Of a DNA stretch of 64,000 bases, positions 24,063-36,076 are shown piece by piece. The translations under genes were made by a program, and so were the position numbers. The notes under the pieces were generated by a model. That model saw only the letters and a list, made by a program, of their open reading frames with translations. It made no database searches and had not been told where the DNA came from. Origin of the DNA: Pyricularia pennisetigena (taxonomy: Eukaryota > Ascomycota > Sordariomycetes > Magnaporthales > Pyriculariaceae); assembly GCF_004337985.1 (NCBI RefSeq), contig NC_043744.1:5750325-5814324 (forward strand), read 5' to 3'. How positions within the stretch are numbered: position 1 is the stretch's first letter; every line of letters starts with the position of its first letter.

Positions 24063-27000
24063 GATGGGCGGGATTAGGAAAGTGTACTGTCGGCAGTGAT
24101 GGGTTCTTGAATCTCGTATATTTCGGCAAGAGACGATGTGCTCTTGTGCTGTTTTCCTCTTGGTGCCTTCTCTTTCCCGGTTGTCATGAATTGAAAGGCT
24201 TCCAAAGCTTTACAAAAAAAAAAAAAAAAAAAGGTTTGCACAAAAGGGCAAATAAGATAGTGCCGGTATGTTTGCAAACAGAGTTGATAACTCAAAATGC
24301 GGCCGTCAGAAGAGAGTGGGTTTGACGGGGTGAAACGAAAGTTGCAAGGTAAAAGTGAGACCTTTGGCTCAAGTGGGAGGAGCCTGTCCAGGAGCTCGTG
24401 GTAAATATAAACCGTGAAGAATATACGTATCGGGTCCTGCGACAAAAGTAAAGGAGCGTCAAGCCGACCGGTGAAGCTAAGAAGAAGGAAGGCTTTTGGT
24501 GAAAGGGACCGGGAAGTCGGACCAAAAGAGCGTGTGATGCCGTGCCTTGGGGGGTGGGAGGGAGAAACAAAAAAAAGAAAAGAAGAGACATGAGCACAGA
24601 ATAGGCCATGGCAAAGATACTATATAAGACTTGCAGTAGAACGCAAGCCGGCAGTTGTGGGGGAGGCTTTTCCAGCAAAGACGGTATACCGCCCAGCCCT
24701 GCGCCGAGATCAACTAGTGCCAGGGCCGGGATTGATATCCATGCGCCTCTCGCCAACAGATAAAGTGCCCAGAGAATGCAACGTCGCCAAGGTCGCCTAT
24801 CAGAAGCATTGCGGCAGGCGGAGAAAGGCATACGGGAGAGGTAATGTGGAATGGAAGAACGGGGCGTGGGGCGTATACTACAGAGTACAGTTAATGCTCC
24901 GAACAGGGGGAAAATCAGAGAAGCACTGGGCAGCAAGGGCAGAAAAGTACATGTCAAGCCTGCGCGATACGCAGGTATCTCATGTACCGGTAATTACCCA
25001 CTGTATATACTAACAAATTAAGAACGTCGAGCAGTAGAACAACGCAGCCAGACCGGGGGGCTCATCCCTTCTCTCTGGTAGGCAGTGCTTCCAGAAGCGA
25101 GTCTGTGGATAAGCCTGGTCGAAACGGCACCCCCTAGAAGCGGGTTACTTGGCCGCGCACATTCATTCCAGTACGGCAGTTGGACCGAGTCTTAGAGAGC
25201 TCTGAGAGATCGACAACAGTTTCTCCAAGTACAGTGTAGGTTAGTCCGCATTGCTGGCTATGGCTGGGAAGGCCTTGTATTCGCTTCAGCCGGTTAGACT
25301 GGGAGGGTTTGACCAAACCAACAAGTGCATGCTGAACGATCACCTGAAAACTGTCAAGCGTGCGTTGTCAAGAAGCAGTGTTTGTGGTGTTTACAGTATT
25401 CCCAGCCATCAGATGAACCGTTGCCATCCTGAATCAACAAAACCCATGCGGGAAATACGTGGCCGACAGAGTGTGGGTGGATGCAGGGACAGGCGGATGG
25501 AATGATGGGATGAAAGAAAGCAAGCAGTTTGGCTCGAAGTTTGGTTTTGGTTTTTGATTCGGCTTGAAGAAATTGAAGGGAGATGCTAAAGACTCTTGGC
25601 GGGTGTCACTCAAGGCACTGTAGCCCAAATAAAATCAGGAACCAAAGGCGGCTCTTGCTTGCCGGTGCAGTACAGTACTGCACGGTAATTAATTACTGTG
25701 TGTACAACTGCAGAGAAGCAAAAGATTGAACGGAAAAGGGAGGGAGGGAGTGGAGGGTGGATAACCAAAAGAGACATACAGCAAGCAAGCACAGTACAGC
25801 GCAGCTCAACACCTTGCCACCAAGCCACGTTAAGGGTCTCACCCCCAGCTGGCGATTGACAGCCCCCCCTCCCCGAAAAAAAAAAACGAACAGAACCCCT
25901 GCAAGCCCTATCACTATGGTTAGTAGCCCTGCTGGGAACAGTGGGGACGGAGAAATAGGAGTCGTTCGCGCGGGCCAAGTCCGGCCTGACCTTGATACAT
26001 GAAACAGGTACGCACCCCCCCAAATGCGATGCATGAATCCCAGCTCCATTTATTTTGACAGATGGCAAAGGGGCTGGAGGACCAATGACGGAATCATGGG
26101 ATGACTTTGGTGTTCCTGGTAGCATCTTTTACGGGCGACTGCATGCTTATGTACAGTAAACACAGTAATTACCCCCAAACCAGGTCAGAGATTGGCTTGA
26201 ATGGGCTGCAGTTGCAAGATAACGGCATTCGACTCTCTTCCGTCATCGATATCTAAGCCTGCATTCACACCGACTCCACCATTTCGGCTGGGCATGTATG
26301 CGTTGTCTGCCATGGAATGCCAATGATGAGAATCACACCGGACCAAATCAGCAGTCTAGGCAAAGGTACCTCCTACCTATCCAGAAGACTTGCTACGATA
26401 TCCGTCGCAACTCAAGTCACCGGCGTTGTAACTTCTTTAAAGACCTAGAATCAAATTAGACTAGACCTAAGGAATCATTAGAATCCTTCTTGGTCCGGCT
26501 CTGGATAGTCTAGCTCTGGTCTAGCTCTGGCCTAGCCCTGGTCTAGCCCTGGTCTAGCTCTAATCCAGCACAATTCTACTGGACTATGGGCACAAATGCA
26601 ACCGTGGGGCCTAATCGGCAATCTCACTCCAGATCCGAAATAGGCTTCGTACTTTCAAATGCAGGTACAGAGGTACACTGACCTTGGCCACCCTTGGCGT
26701 TAAAAAAAAAAAAGACGACGTTCAGAGCGCAGATGCGCCAAGACATGTCGAACCAGTTGGGACGAGCGTCGAAAGGAAGAGTTTGAGGATCGATCTGTTC
26801 GTATGGATAAAGTACCAAGCACCCGTCCAGCTTGGCAGTCGTATAACCAGGACGGCGTCGGCAGCTATTTAGTGTGCACAGAATCCGAATGAAAAAAGAG
26901 AGAATCAGAGATGACGCCTGTCAAATTTATATTTGACTCGGCCGAACTTTTGGTCACATGGGACTCGTAATTATTTGCCCGGAAAATATCCTGCGGATTT

Positions 27001-27462
27001 CCATTCCTTGGAATTGTGTCGACAATAGTAGTCCTGGACCAATTCCGTTAACTGGCAGGTTTGTCTGATAAAAAAAAAGTTGAAAAAAATAAACAAAAGA
27101 AGATAATGTGCATTGTCATATATAGCCAGATGCATTTAAGCATATCCCCTGATCATCCCAAGTGTAGCCAATTAACTCGTAGCGAAAAGCAAATGATCAC
27201 TTCCGAGCAAACAATGCAATGCAAGCCCAGCACTTTTATCAATTGTGCTCGCTTGTCTGAGTGAGTCGCTCCGACACCGCGAGAGAAACCACTCAATCCT
27301 TACGCCTAGTGTTGCGAAACGATCCCAAATCTTTGTTGCAAATAATGATACAGCGGCAAGGTATCCAAACACCACAAGAGTTCACACATCATAACTCGTG
27401 CACTCGTCCCAAAATTACACACTGCCAAACACAGTCCTCAGCCTAGTATCGTTTGCAAAGTG
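24063..27462. other. Gene-poor region
   Basis: 3.4 kb upstream of the GH16 gene with no frame I can defend. An A-run lies at about 24213-24231. A TATATAAG sequence near 24620 has no matching gene downstream. An 11-nt tandem repeat sits at 26509-26563, and a small inverted repeat GTCAAAT-4-ATTTGAC at 26920-26937. A hydrophobic open frame on the minus strand at about 24957-24292 has no family resemblance and is probably chance. Confidence 0.45.
26509..26563. repeat. 11-nt tandem repeat (TCTAGCTCTGG-like, about 5 units)
   Basis: Five consecutive 11-nt units: TCTAGCTCTGG twice, CCTAGCCCTGG, TCTAGCCCTGG, TCTAGCTCTAA. A related half unit precedes it (GGCTCTGGA), and a single related copy (CCTAGCCCTGGCCTAG) occurs near 38872. 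The units differ by a few transitions, so this is an imperfect minisatellite. Confidence 0.8.
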
Positions 27463-28095
27463 TTAGCAAGTAAGCGACACACCAAAAGCTTGAAAAATTC
27501 CAGTTCTACAATGCAAGACAAAAACTTGCCATTTGCTAGTCGCAAAGTCGGGAATAAGCAGCCAACCCTCGTCTTGAGGCACAGTGGCGGCGGCTCTATC
27601 TGCAGCCTCCCTCGCGCAGACCGCAGACCTCTGCATCTCGGCATCCCGCTTGCTGCGGAACATCGCCTGCTCCTCCTCCACACCTAGTTGGGGAAGACAA
27701 GGTGTCTCAGGGGGAGAGCAGGGAGCAGCGCTGTGGCGATGATGGCGGCTTTGCATGCCGCCGTGCTCATCGAGGTCCCGCATCAGGAGGGCCGGATTGA
27801 CTGTTTGCGGCGGAGACTCGTCCGTCTCGGCGTCGTTTTCTAGCGATCCCGGCTGGAAGGGGCTGACGACGGTCTCGAGCATCGGGGCGATGAGAAAGAA
27901 GAACGCCTCGTCGTCCAGGTCGATCTGAATGTCGAATACCGAGTCGCTGTAGATGACCAGAGCGGAAGGCCAAACCGCAAGAGCCCAGAAAGGAACAAAC
28001 AGCGGGACCTCCGAAAGAACCATGGGAGCGGCCGAAAGAGCCACCGCCGGTTGTGGCCGAGGAAGCAACCTGGGCAGACGCACGGTATGGAACAT
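27463..28095 (-). CDS. Doubtful hypothetical protein in a GC-rich island
   Basis: An open frame of about 210 codons starts at MFHTVRLPRL and lies in a stretch clearly richer in GC than the surrounding AT-rich DNA. The central part (DSVFDIQIDLDDEAFFFLIA, then ETDESPPQTVNP) has balanced composition and reads like real protein. The proline-rich beginning and the end after FATSKWQVF look less protein-like, so the true gene may be spliced or decayed. I do not recognise a family, and no signal peptide is evident. It could be a degraded gene. Confidence 0.3.
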   Translation of the reverse strand: MFHTVRLPRLLPRPQPAVALSAAPMVLSEVPLFVPFWALAVWPSALVIYSDSVFDIQIDLDDEAFFFLIAPMLETVVSPFQPGSLENDAETDESPPQTVNPALLMRDLDEHGGMQSRHHRHSAAPCSPPETPCLPQLGVEEEQAMFRSKRDAEMQRSAVCAREAADRAAATVPQDEGWLLIPDFATSKWQVFVLHCRTGIFQAFGVSLTC

Positions 28096-28143
28096 CGCTG
28101 GTCCCTCTGGATGAAGCGCAAGAGGGGCCGCAGGACGTTTCAC

Positions 28144-29735
28144 CGACCCAGCTGGGAGGCCGTCTCTGCGAGGGCGACCGCGTGGCCGGCCGCTCGGGAC
28201 CTTGGGGACAAAGCCGGTTGGTTTTCCGTCTCGGCGGGAGAGGAGATAAAGGTCTCAAATACATGGCGCAGTTAAGATAGAAATAAGAGTCTGGGTGTAC
28301 AAGAGAGAATAGAAGAGAAAAGGGCGGATAGGCTGCGCCTAGTCGAATTAATATAGGACAGGACTTTTAAGTCAAGCCTGCTGATCTTCTGTACTTGAGC
28401 CGTGATAGAACGGAAGTCTTGAGGTATGCAGATGAAACTATGATGGAATTGAACTGCTACTACCCCAGGAAACAGCCAGGGAGGAGCGATCCATTTATAC
28501 CAACAAACAAGACCCGGGCCAGAACGCATTTTGAAAGTGATTAGTTGCTTGAAGATCAGAATCTAATGGTGGCCGACACTGCATACAAATCCGAGGCCGC
28601 AACAAGGGGACATAGCATATGTATACGCACGACAAGTAGCGAGTATATACAAACTTGTATTGTGTCATTATGAGCCCCGGTCTAGCTCCAAGGTTAAGCA
28701 AGTGATTAGGACCTGCTATATACGGAAAAGCTTAAACAATGTCATATCTGCAGGAAGCCAAAACTCCACCGATTTTTGGAGCGTGGCTTCCAGAAGAACG
28801 AGAGAAAGTCCAATCGCCCGCGCGAGCTTGCACGTCAAGATCGCTGACCAAATCAGAGCCCGACCTAGTTGCTTGAGCTTGAACTGACTAGGTTTATGAG
28901 AAAAAAGATTCGGTTACTGCCGGCGCCTTGAATCGCTCCTATACATACACAAGTACATTGTGTCTAGATCTGCGATGGTGTGATATTTCATAAAACTTTC
29001 TCAGAATGCATAGACGGGACTTTCCAGGCATGGGAGCCCCAAAAACGCATTACCGCCAAAAGAGGTGTGGTTATATTCCATGCAATGTTACGCCTACTTC
29101 CTATCTCGACTGGCAGAATATAAAGTGAGCCAGCTGGCGGCCTCTCGTTCCCTCTCATGGAACCTGCAGACCAACTCAGACATACACGCCGTAAGTTCAG
29201 TTGTCATCAGTCTGTGAATCTGATCTTACCTGCTGTAAGTTGCGGAAGCGGCCTGAAAGTCCTCGCAAGAACACACCCATGCGCTCTCGCCGCACCAGCT
29301 CAGCTCAGGTTATAATGTCGGCATCAGTCAACATCCCATTACATCAACGCGAAATTGCAGGTAGTCAGATGAAAGTCTGGAGAGGAATAATAAGTAGGAC
29401 ATCGTGAGTCAGTCAGACAAGCAGGCATCGGGCGTGATTAAGGTCGTCTATTGTCGTTTCTTGCAATGTTGCAGATATGTCGATAATCTCCTCCCCGAGG
29501 TCCATCTCCTCGTCCCGGGATACATGATATTATACAGTTGATGGTAGTATGTGGTTTGTCGATGATGGTACAGCGCTTCCCCAGAATGCGCAAACTTCAT
29601 TTCTCCTCCGGCTTGGTTCTCTGCTCTCCGCGTCGCATAAAAACCGCTGCAAGCGTTCTAGTTGATTGGATTTACCATTGCCTACAGGGCGCATTAGCTC
29701 CATCTCTTTAGACTTTTGGAGAGGAATGATCTTCA
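28144..29735. other. Intergenic region, no gene seen
   Basis: 1.6 kb of AT-rich DNA without a supportable coding frame. It contains one TGAGTCA sequence at about 29404-29410 (a Gcn4/CPC1-type half-palindrome), but it lies beyond the 3' end of the flanking minus-strand gene and may be chance. Confidence 0.4.
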
Positions 29736-30017
29736 TCAAACGTACGGGTCAAAGTACTCGCCAAACGAGCTGGCCAGAAAGGCAACACCAACCTAGAGGC
29801 GAGTTAGTATCCATTCAGACAACTTGTACATAAAAATGGTCGACAATTCAACCCAGATCGACGGGGCAATACTTACACCGAAAGCAGCGACGCTGCGTAC
29901 AACAGAAGCGTACTCGGGCGCGGTGATAAAGTCGTACGTCGCGCCAACAACACCTCGGGGCTGGGCAGGCCTCGAGCGACCGCCGGCGGGCTGAACACGC
30001 ACAACCTTGGGAGGCAT
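29736..30017 (-). CDS. Small mitochondrial outer-membrane translocase subunit, Tom6-like
   Basis: A 65-aa protein from two exons on the minus strand, 30017-29877 and 29792-29736, with GTAAGT donor and TAG acceptor in phase. It starts MPPKVVRVQPAGGRSRPAQ, a basic Pro/Arg-rich head, then has an FITAPEYASVVRSVAAFG helix leading into a C-terminal hydrophobic segment (VGVAFLASSFGEYF). This matches the layout of fungal Tom6-type subunits, which stabilise the TOM import pore: a basic cytosolic head, the (S/A)PE-A--VRSVA motif, and a single tail anchor. Tom6 is my best match from memory; another tail-anchored TOM subunit is possible. Head-to-head with the polyQ gene, 611 bp apart. Confidence 0.6.
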
Positions 30018-30628
30018 TTTGACTGGTGGTTGTTTTATAAATCTTAAGGGGGTCTCGTTCGGAGTGCGGCAGTTGCAGTCGTGATAATTGAGATGGGCTT
30101 GATTAAGGAGGTAGTTGGTATGGTGTGGATGCTTGTGATGCGCTTCGCAAAAATTCAAATTCCATCACTGGTTCCAATGTCAACGTCAAAGCCAGCCGCG
30201 CTAATTTTCTTATCGCGCTTATCAGCTCTCATGAACGGCCCAGGAAAGCCAGGGTTCGGGTTCTTGGGTTATTGCACTTAACCTTGCCTCCTGGTGGGGC
30301 GAATTGATTCCGTCAGCGGGGCATGTTCCCCATCCCAGCCCAAGCTTACTTTGTACTTGGATGCAGCTCTGCTTGCAGTCACCTCATCTCCAGCCTTTGC
30401 CCATGTCTTTCCATGTTCCTCAGCTTGGCCTTGTAGATACGAGAAATTCCAGCTACCTAATGGTCTGGATGTCACAGAAAAGCACCGCAGATCAAACTCA
30501 AGGTTTATCAAACTCAGAAAGCGCGGGTTACTTTGTGCACCACTTCACATCCCAGGACTGGACAACAATAACATAAACCCTGACTTGGTCACCATTGAAG
30601 TCTACCAGACTAACAAGATATTTTAAAT

Positions 30629-30795
30629 ATGGCCGACGACACACAATTTCAGACAATCTTCAAAGAGGAAGAAGAACCTCAACAATCAATTACCTTGGAT
30701 TTTACTCAAGATCCTCAAGAACAAAAGTCGTTGACCTTTGACTTTTCAGAGGATTCACATCAAACGCCAGTGAAGGAGGAATCACGGACACAGCC

Positions 30796-30842
<47 letters not shown>

Positions 30843-31678
30843 AGCAGTCAGAGCCATCAGGACCATCACAACCGACACCACCGCGCCAACCAGGTGGTTT
30901 CTTCCCTTCGTCCACTACTCTCCCCTCCCCAGCCCCCAGCAACCAATCCCGTCTACCCCTGGACTTACCCCACCCACGGGCAACCGCCCTTCGACCGGGC
31001 TCCGTCAAGGAAGACAACCTCCGGCGCTTCGTCGAGCAGCGCATTATGCACATCAATCGGCGCTACGTCAAGAAGTTCGGCATCCCGGACCCCAACGACG
31101 AGGTGGCAGGCTACCAATCCATCAGCGAGCTGTGCCGCGACCTCGACTCGGTCATCAACATGCTCTGGCTGTCGGGCACACCGGGGATCCAGATCCCTTA
31201 TTTTCTCAACATCGCCCACGAGCTGACCACGTGGATCGACTCGTTCCCGCCCAGCCCGGCTGCCATGCTCGGCACGCTGGCTAGGCTGGACCACTGTCTC
31301 GCCAGTCTGATTGCCGGCAGGGACATTCAGACGGACGAGGACCTGCCGGGATTCGTCGTGCTGCCCGGCGGGACGGGAGCCCGGCTGGGTGGCATGAGTC
31401 GCACCGACATGGTGCGCTGCAGGAGCATCGTGGAGCAAACGCGATTGCTGGTTGTGGACGTCATGAGTCGAAACCCGGAGACGGAAGGGATGGAGATTGT
31501 TGAGGACGTTACCGAGACCGAGGCTGAGACGACGGACGGCGAGGGCCGGTCGGCGAGGTTCGGCGGTGGTGGTTATGGGGATGACGAGGACGACGCCATC
31601 CACTTGGCTGCAGCCAAGGTTTATGAGAACACGCTGATACAACTTGGGGCTACGCTCGGGCAGGGCCCAATTGCCTAA
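30629..31678 (+). CDS. PolyQ-containing conserved ascomycete protein of unknown function
   Basis: Single-exon 349-aa protein. The N-terminus is acidic with two similar short motifs (SITLDFTQDPQE and SLTFDFSEDSHQ), followed by a run of 16 Gln codons (30800-30847) and a Pro/Ser-rich linker. The folded part begins at about residue 130 (NLRRFVEQRIMHINRRYVKKFG), and YQSISELCRDLDSVINMLWLSGTPGIQIPYFLNIA looks strongly conserved-type sequence. An acidic patch (EDVTETEAETTDGEG) precedes a C-terminal helix. I cannot assign a biochemical role; no catalytic motif is visible. The alternation of acidic repeats, polyQ and a helical domain would suit a nuclear scaffold, but that is a guess. Confidence 0.85.
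30800..30847 (+). repeat. CAG/CAA repeat encoding 16 Gln
   Basis: Sixteen Gln codons, mostly CAG with two interrupting CAA, inside the coding region of the polyQ gene. Length variation between strains would be expected. Confidence 0.95.
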
Positions 31679-33944
31679 AGGGGTGATCTGCCGTCGAGAT
31701 TGCCGGTGCCGTAATTTTGTCAAACTAGCGACAGCAATCTACCAAGAGATCATCTTCGTCCGCATGGTGTAACGATGATCTTGGGGCACAGGCTGTCGAC
31801 TGCCGACTGCCGAGCCCTTGTCTTGTCTTGGCAGAGTATGGACCCATTTACGATTGTTCCTTACTCTGCAAACCACCACCACCTTTACATGCATTTGACG
31901 ATAAACCTGGAGCGCTAATCTGGTAGTATTTTACCTAGACGATACCGTACATTCAATGTACAACAGACCAAGTTCGGAATATTGACCTACCTCGGCCGGG
32001 ACATGGAGGCCTTTGACCATCGCAATCCGCCGTCATCGGCCATGTCCTTAACGATCGCTGTCAGATTGTCGGCAAGCTAGGTTTCGGGGCCACTTCCGAC
32101 TGTCTGGCTTGCGCGCGACCTAGAGTAAAAAGCTTCCGCGTACAATCACCCGCCGGGTCCTGGTGACATGGGTGTAGGGGTCGCCGGCGAGTGGTCCTGG
32201 AGCTTCCTGTAATTCAAGACCACGGAGAAGCAGCTGAATCACAAGCTCGAAATGTACAAGCGCATCTCTGGGCCCTGTTCAGAATATCCCGGTAGCGGTG
32301 CAGTGAGGCAGCCCTTGGACTCGTTTGATGTTGCTGGGTCAGACGGATCCCACCGATGCCTAGTCAATCCTCCGTTGGGGGACAGCGTCTTGCCTTTGCA
32401 CCGTAACCCGGCGAGGCCTCCTGCTGGATTGTCAACTCCTCACTTCCTGCTGACAATATTTGATACAGGGGTTTCTGCGCAGATCTTATACTCCCGGACG
32501 ATAGTTCATCAGAAAGTAAAGAACTCAGCCTGGAGAGCGCAGTCGGGAGAGGGTTTTCGCCATGATGTTTGGAGAAGCTCGGAAGCGGTCCTCGGCAAAC
32601 GAAATGCCGATGGCGAATGAATCAGGTAGCACACTTAGAGATGGAGGTTCTGCGCAGCCGTGATTCTGATTGCGTTCAACTAAACATCCCAAAGCTCATC
32701 GCGGATGAATTGATGGCGCTGGGCCATGCCATCATCAAGGGTGTCGCTCAGCCCCAGGATGAAAACAGCCGCTCTCCGCAGGGCTAGTCTAGAATTAATG
32801 TGTGGCAACAGCACGGATCAGCCAATGCTCATTGCAACTTTATTTTCTGATCTTGAAAAGAAACTACTTGCCCCAGATTTCCAACGACAAGCACGTCTGC
32901 CGCGCTGCATTTTGACATCTTGTGAAACGCTGGACAGGATATTGACGATCAGACAACCCCCAAGAAGGCAATTTTGCATGTATCTCGAACGAAATCGCGA
33001 GCATCGTAGTCTTCTCTCGACTGATTACGATGGAAGAAAACATCCGATTCGGTCATGCAGTATTACAAAAGCAGATGCCGTCCTCACCCGATGCGCCACA
33101 TCGAGGACAATACTAAGTGGACCCCTTAGACCTCGGCGCCAAGACCAGGGTGTTATGTGACGGCGGCTATGAACGCAGCTCTAAGTACCTTGAGGAACAA
33201 TATCAAGACTGCCCCCCAAACTTAGTCTCCTAGTGGCGGAATTCTGGGCCGCTGCACTCAATATCTCAAATCTCGGCAGACTGAGAACAATACCAAGATG
33301 TTCGCAGCAGCGACCAGGTGCTTACATTATCACTACCCATTGGTGCCACTTTCGTCCCTTGTCTCTTTTCAGCAGTACACTTTTGTTATCCAGTCTATTT
33401 TTCTGGGCCCATTTCTTTGACATTGTTCACCAGAAGTCACCTGCTAATTGCAGACGGATGCAGCAAGTTGGATCCCAGGGCGACGCAATCATGCACCACG
33501 GAAAACTATGACATCCGGTGCGTCGGTGTATAGGTCAGGTCAGAAAGATGATATATGATGATGGTGGGGAAAAGATACGAATGGTGGTGACAGCGTGATA
33601 ATATCTTTTGATATCTCCCTGGCCTTGCTATTCTTCATTCATAATCATAATTGCTACCATTTCCAAGCTTGTTTTTATACCTCTTCAAGTTTCCCATCGT
33701 TCTCAGAAGCACGTTGACTATTCCCATCAGTCTTGGAACGTTCCAAACATCGTGGCTCAAAGATCCAACTTCCTTTGACGTCTTCAAGACTGTTCATGAG
33801 GCTGCCTCCATGCTTCTACATAGCCTTCAACAAACACTCTTCATTTTCTAAAAAAAGAAAAAAAAAAAAGAAAAAAAGGCGTCAGCAGCTTTCTGATATC
33901 ACTAAATTCTACTGTCTGTTACCATAAAACCCTCCTCCGCCAAC
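31679..33944. other. Intergenic region with pseudogene remains
   Basis: Holds the SRPK-like pseudogene (listed separately) and then about 1.3 kb of broken frames between 32600 and 33200 that may be further gene relics, unidentified. The last 400 bases are the promoter/leader of the receptor gene, with an A-rich run at about 33850-33880. Confidence 0.5.
32000..32480 (+). pseudogene. SRPK-like protein kinase fragment, frameshifted and interrupted
   Basis: Translated pieces recall the N-lobe of fungal SR-protein kinase (SRPK) paralogues. IGHVLNDRCQIVGKLGFGATS is the glycine-rich loop region; after a one-base shift the next piece reads TVWLARDLE in another frame. Stop codons follow (TAA near 32127, others near 32174 and 32210), then LNHKLEMYKRISG and AVRQPLDSFDVAGSDGSHRCLV, the typical alpha-C to hinge region. 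No catalytic loop is readable, so it is a truncated, non-functional copy. SRPK-like paralogues are often multiplied in Sordariomycetes (general knowledge). The exact ends are unclear. Confidence 0.7.
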
Positions 33945-35271
33945 ATGGACCAGACATTACCAGCAACGGGCACGACCATTAGCCCGCCTGGGCCGACCCT
34001 GAACGTCGACCCCCGCTTTCAGACCATTACGATACTCACACCCTCCCTGACGGGATCGGGATTCGATCAAGTGGAGACGACGCCGGCAGAGATATCCTCG
34101 GTATATTTCCTCGCCTTCAACACAGCCATCGGCTACAGCGCCCAGATCGGGGCCTGCTTCATCATGCTCCTGGTGCTGCTCACCATGACGGCCAAGGCGC
34201 GCTTCGCCCGCATCCCCACCGTCATCAACACGGCGGCGCTCGTCGTGTCCATCATCCGCTGCACGCTCCTCGTCGTTTTCTTCACCTCGACCATGATGGA
34301 GTTCTACACCGTCTTCAGCGACGACTTTTCCTATGTCCACCCAAACGACGTCCGGCGCTCCGTGGCTGCTACCGTCTTTGCGCCACTGCAGCTCGCCCTC
34401 GTCGAGGCCGCCCTCATGGTCCAGGCCTGGGCCATGGTCGAGCTGTGGCCGCGCACATGGAAGGTGAGCGGCATCGCCTTCTCCCTGCTCCTGGCCTCGG
34501 TCACCGTGGCCTTCAAGTGCGCCTCGGCCGCCATCACGGTCAAGAGCGCCCTGGAGCCGTTGGATCCGCGTCCGTACCTGTGGATCAGACAGACGGACCT
34601 GGCTTTTACTACGGCCATGGTCACCTGGTTCTGCTTCCTGTTCAACGTCCGTCTCGTCATGCACATGTGGCAGAACAGGAGCATCCTGCCGACGGTCAAG
34701 GGGTTGAGTCCGATGGAGGTCCTGGTCATGGCGAATGGCTTGTTGATGGTGTTTCCTGGTAGGTCTTTTTTTTTTTCCCTCGCTCGGTCTCACACCCCTA
34801 ATCTGAACCTTGGCATCCACAAACAGACCAAGCTAACATTCCCCCTTCCCTCCCAAAGTCCTATTCGCCGGCCTCTACTACGGCGACTTTGGCCAGTTCG
34901 AATCCGCCTCCTTGACCATCACGTCGGTGGTCTTAGTCCTCCCGCTCGGCACCCTGGTGGCCCAGCGCCTCGCCGTGGCCAACACGGTGGCCGGCTCGAC
35001 CGGCACCACGGACATGGACGACAAGCTCGCCTTCCTGGGCAACGCCACGACCGCGACGCACCACTCCTCCTCGGCTGCCGGCCGCTCCAGGCTGGCCTCG
35101 CCGCGACTGCATTCCCAACTCAGCACGAGCGTCTCGGCGGGCAAGCCGCGCGTCGACCCTATCGACCTCGAGCTGCAGCGCATCGACGATGACGATGGCG
35201 ATTTTGGCAGGTCGGGTAGCGCCGGCGGCGTGAGGATCGAGAGGAGCATCGAGAGGAGGGAGGAGAGGCTC
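33945..35271 (+). CDS. pre-2: Ste2-type (class D) peptide pheromone receptor, C-terminus lost in gap
   Basis: Seven-transmembrane receptor of the Ste2 family, which binds the alpha-factor-type peptide pheromone and couples to the mating G protein (family knowledge; pre-2 is the Neurospora name). Exons: 33945-34758 and 34859-35271, the latter running into the run of N. The N-terminal ~45 residues are extracellular. Hydrophobic segments follow at about 50-72 (IGYSAQIGACFIMLLVLL), 88-108, 137-160, 170-192, 212-234, 250-275 and 283-303. TM7 carries the family LPLG motif (VLVLPLGTLVAQ). The cytoplasmic tail is Ser-rich and then acidic, ending unresolved in the gap. The intron junction (P-V at G|TC) restores TM6. 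Downstream of the gap I see only presumed 3' UTR. Confidence 0.88.
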
Positions 35272-35451
35272 NNNNNNNNNNNNNNNNNNNNNNNNNNNNN
35301 NNNNNNNNNNNNNNNNNNNNNNNNNNNNNNNNNNNNNNNNNNNNNNNNNNNNNNNNNNNNNNNNNNNNNNNNNNNNNNNNNNNNNNNNNNNNNNNNNNNN
35401 NNNNNNNNNNNNNNNNNNNNNNNNNNNNNNNNNNNNNNNNNNNNNNNNNNN
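35272..35451. other. Assembly gap (180 N)
   Basis: 180 consecutive unknown bases interrupt the tail of the pheromone receptor. The true length may differ from 180. Confidence 1.
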
Positions 35452-36076
35452 ATCCTTTCTTGCTTGGTGGTGCTTGCGTTGCGGTGTTGCATCCTTTTAT
35501 TGCTTAATTCAAATGGGCTTGTCACCTCCCTATTTTACTGGGAGATTCACCGGTGGAGAGGACACTCCGACATGAAGGGCGTTCTTGGTGTCGTCTCTTT
35601 GCCATACTTGACCTGAATATTTCTTTTTCCTAGTTTTCCTCTGCTGTCGAGGCTTAGGCGCTTTGAATAATCAAGACCACATTTATTTGGTTTCTTCTAG
35701 GCAGCAAAACACCTCGTCACTAATTCCTAAAAGCAACCGAGCAACTTGCCTTGGTGTGGCCAGGGATCATGGTGCTATGCCTAGGATGGGATCGTGGTCC
35801 ATGTCATCGCAGTCAAGCACACCGACCCCAGACTTGACTGGAGATCACCAAGAGTAGTTGCACGGCGCCCACAGGGATCAACTATTATTCGCTTCCGACA
35901 AAAGTTTATTTATGAGACTGATCCAGAAGCATTTCGGGCAGGGATATGTGGTCCTTTGTCTACTGTTATGATGAAATATGATACGGGCAAAGGAAGAATC
36001 TCGCAGAGATTCCAAAAAAGAAGAGAGAAACAAAAAAAAAAAAAAGGACCGGGGCCGCACAAGAAGGGCTAACAAA
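35452..36076. other. Convergent 3' regions of the receptor and dioxygenase genes
   Basis: No gene recognised. It contains an A-run at about 36031-36044 and presumably both 3' UTRs. Confidence 0.5.

Noticed and set aside
24292..24957. Hydrophobic minus-strand frame of ~220 codons upstream of GH16
   Set aside because: Ser/Phe/Leu-rich reading over T-rich DNA without domain or plausible start context; lies in the likely promoter of the GH16 gene.
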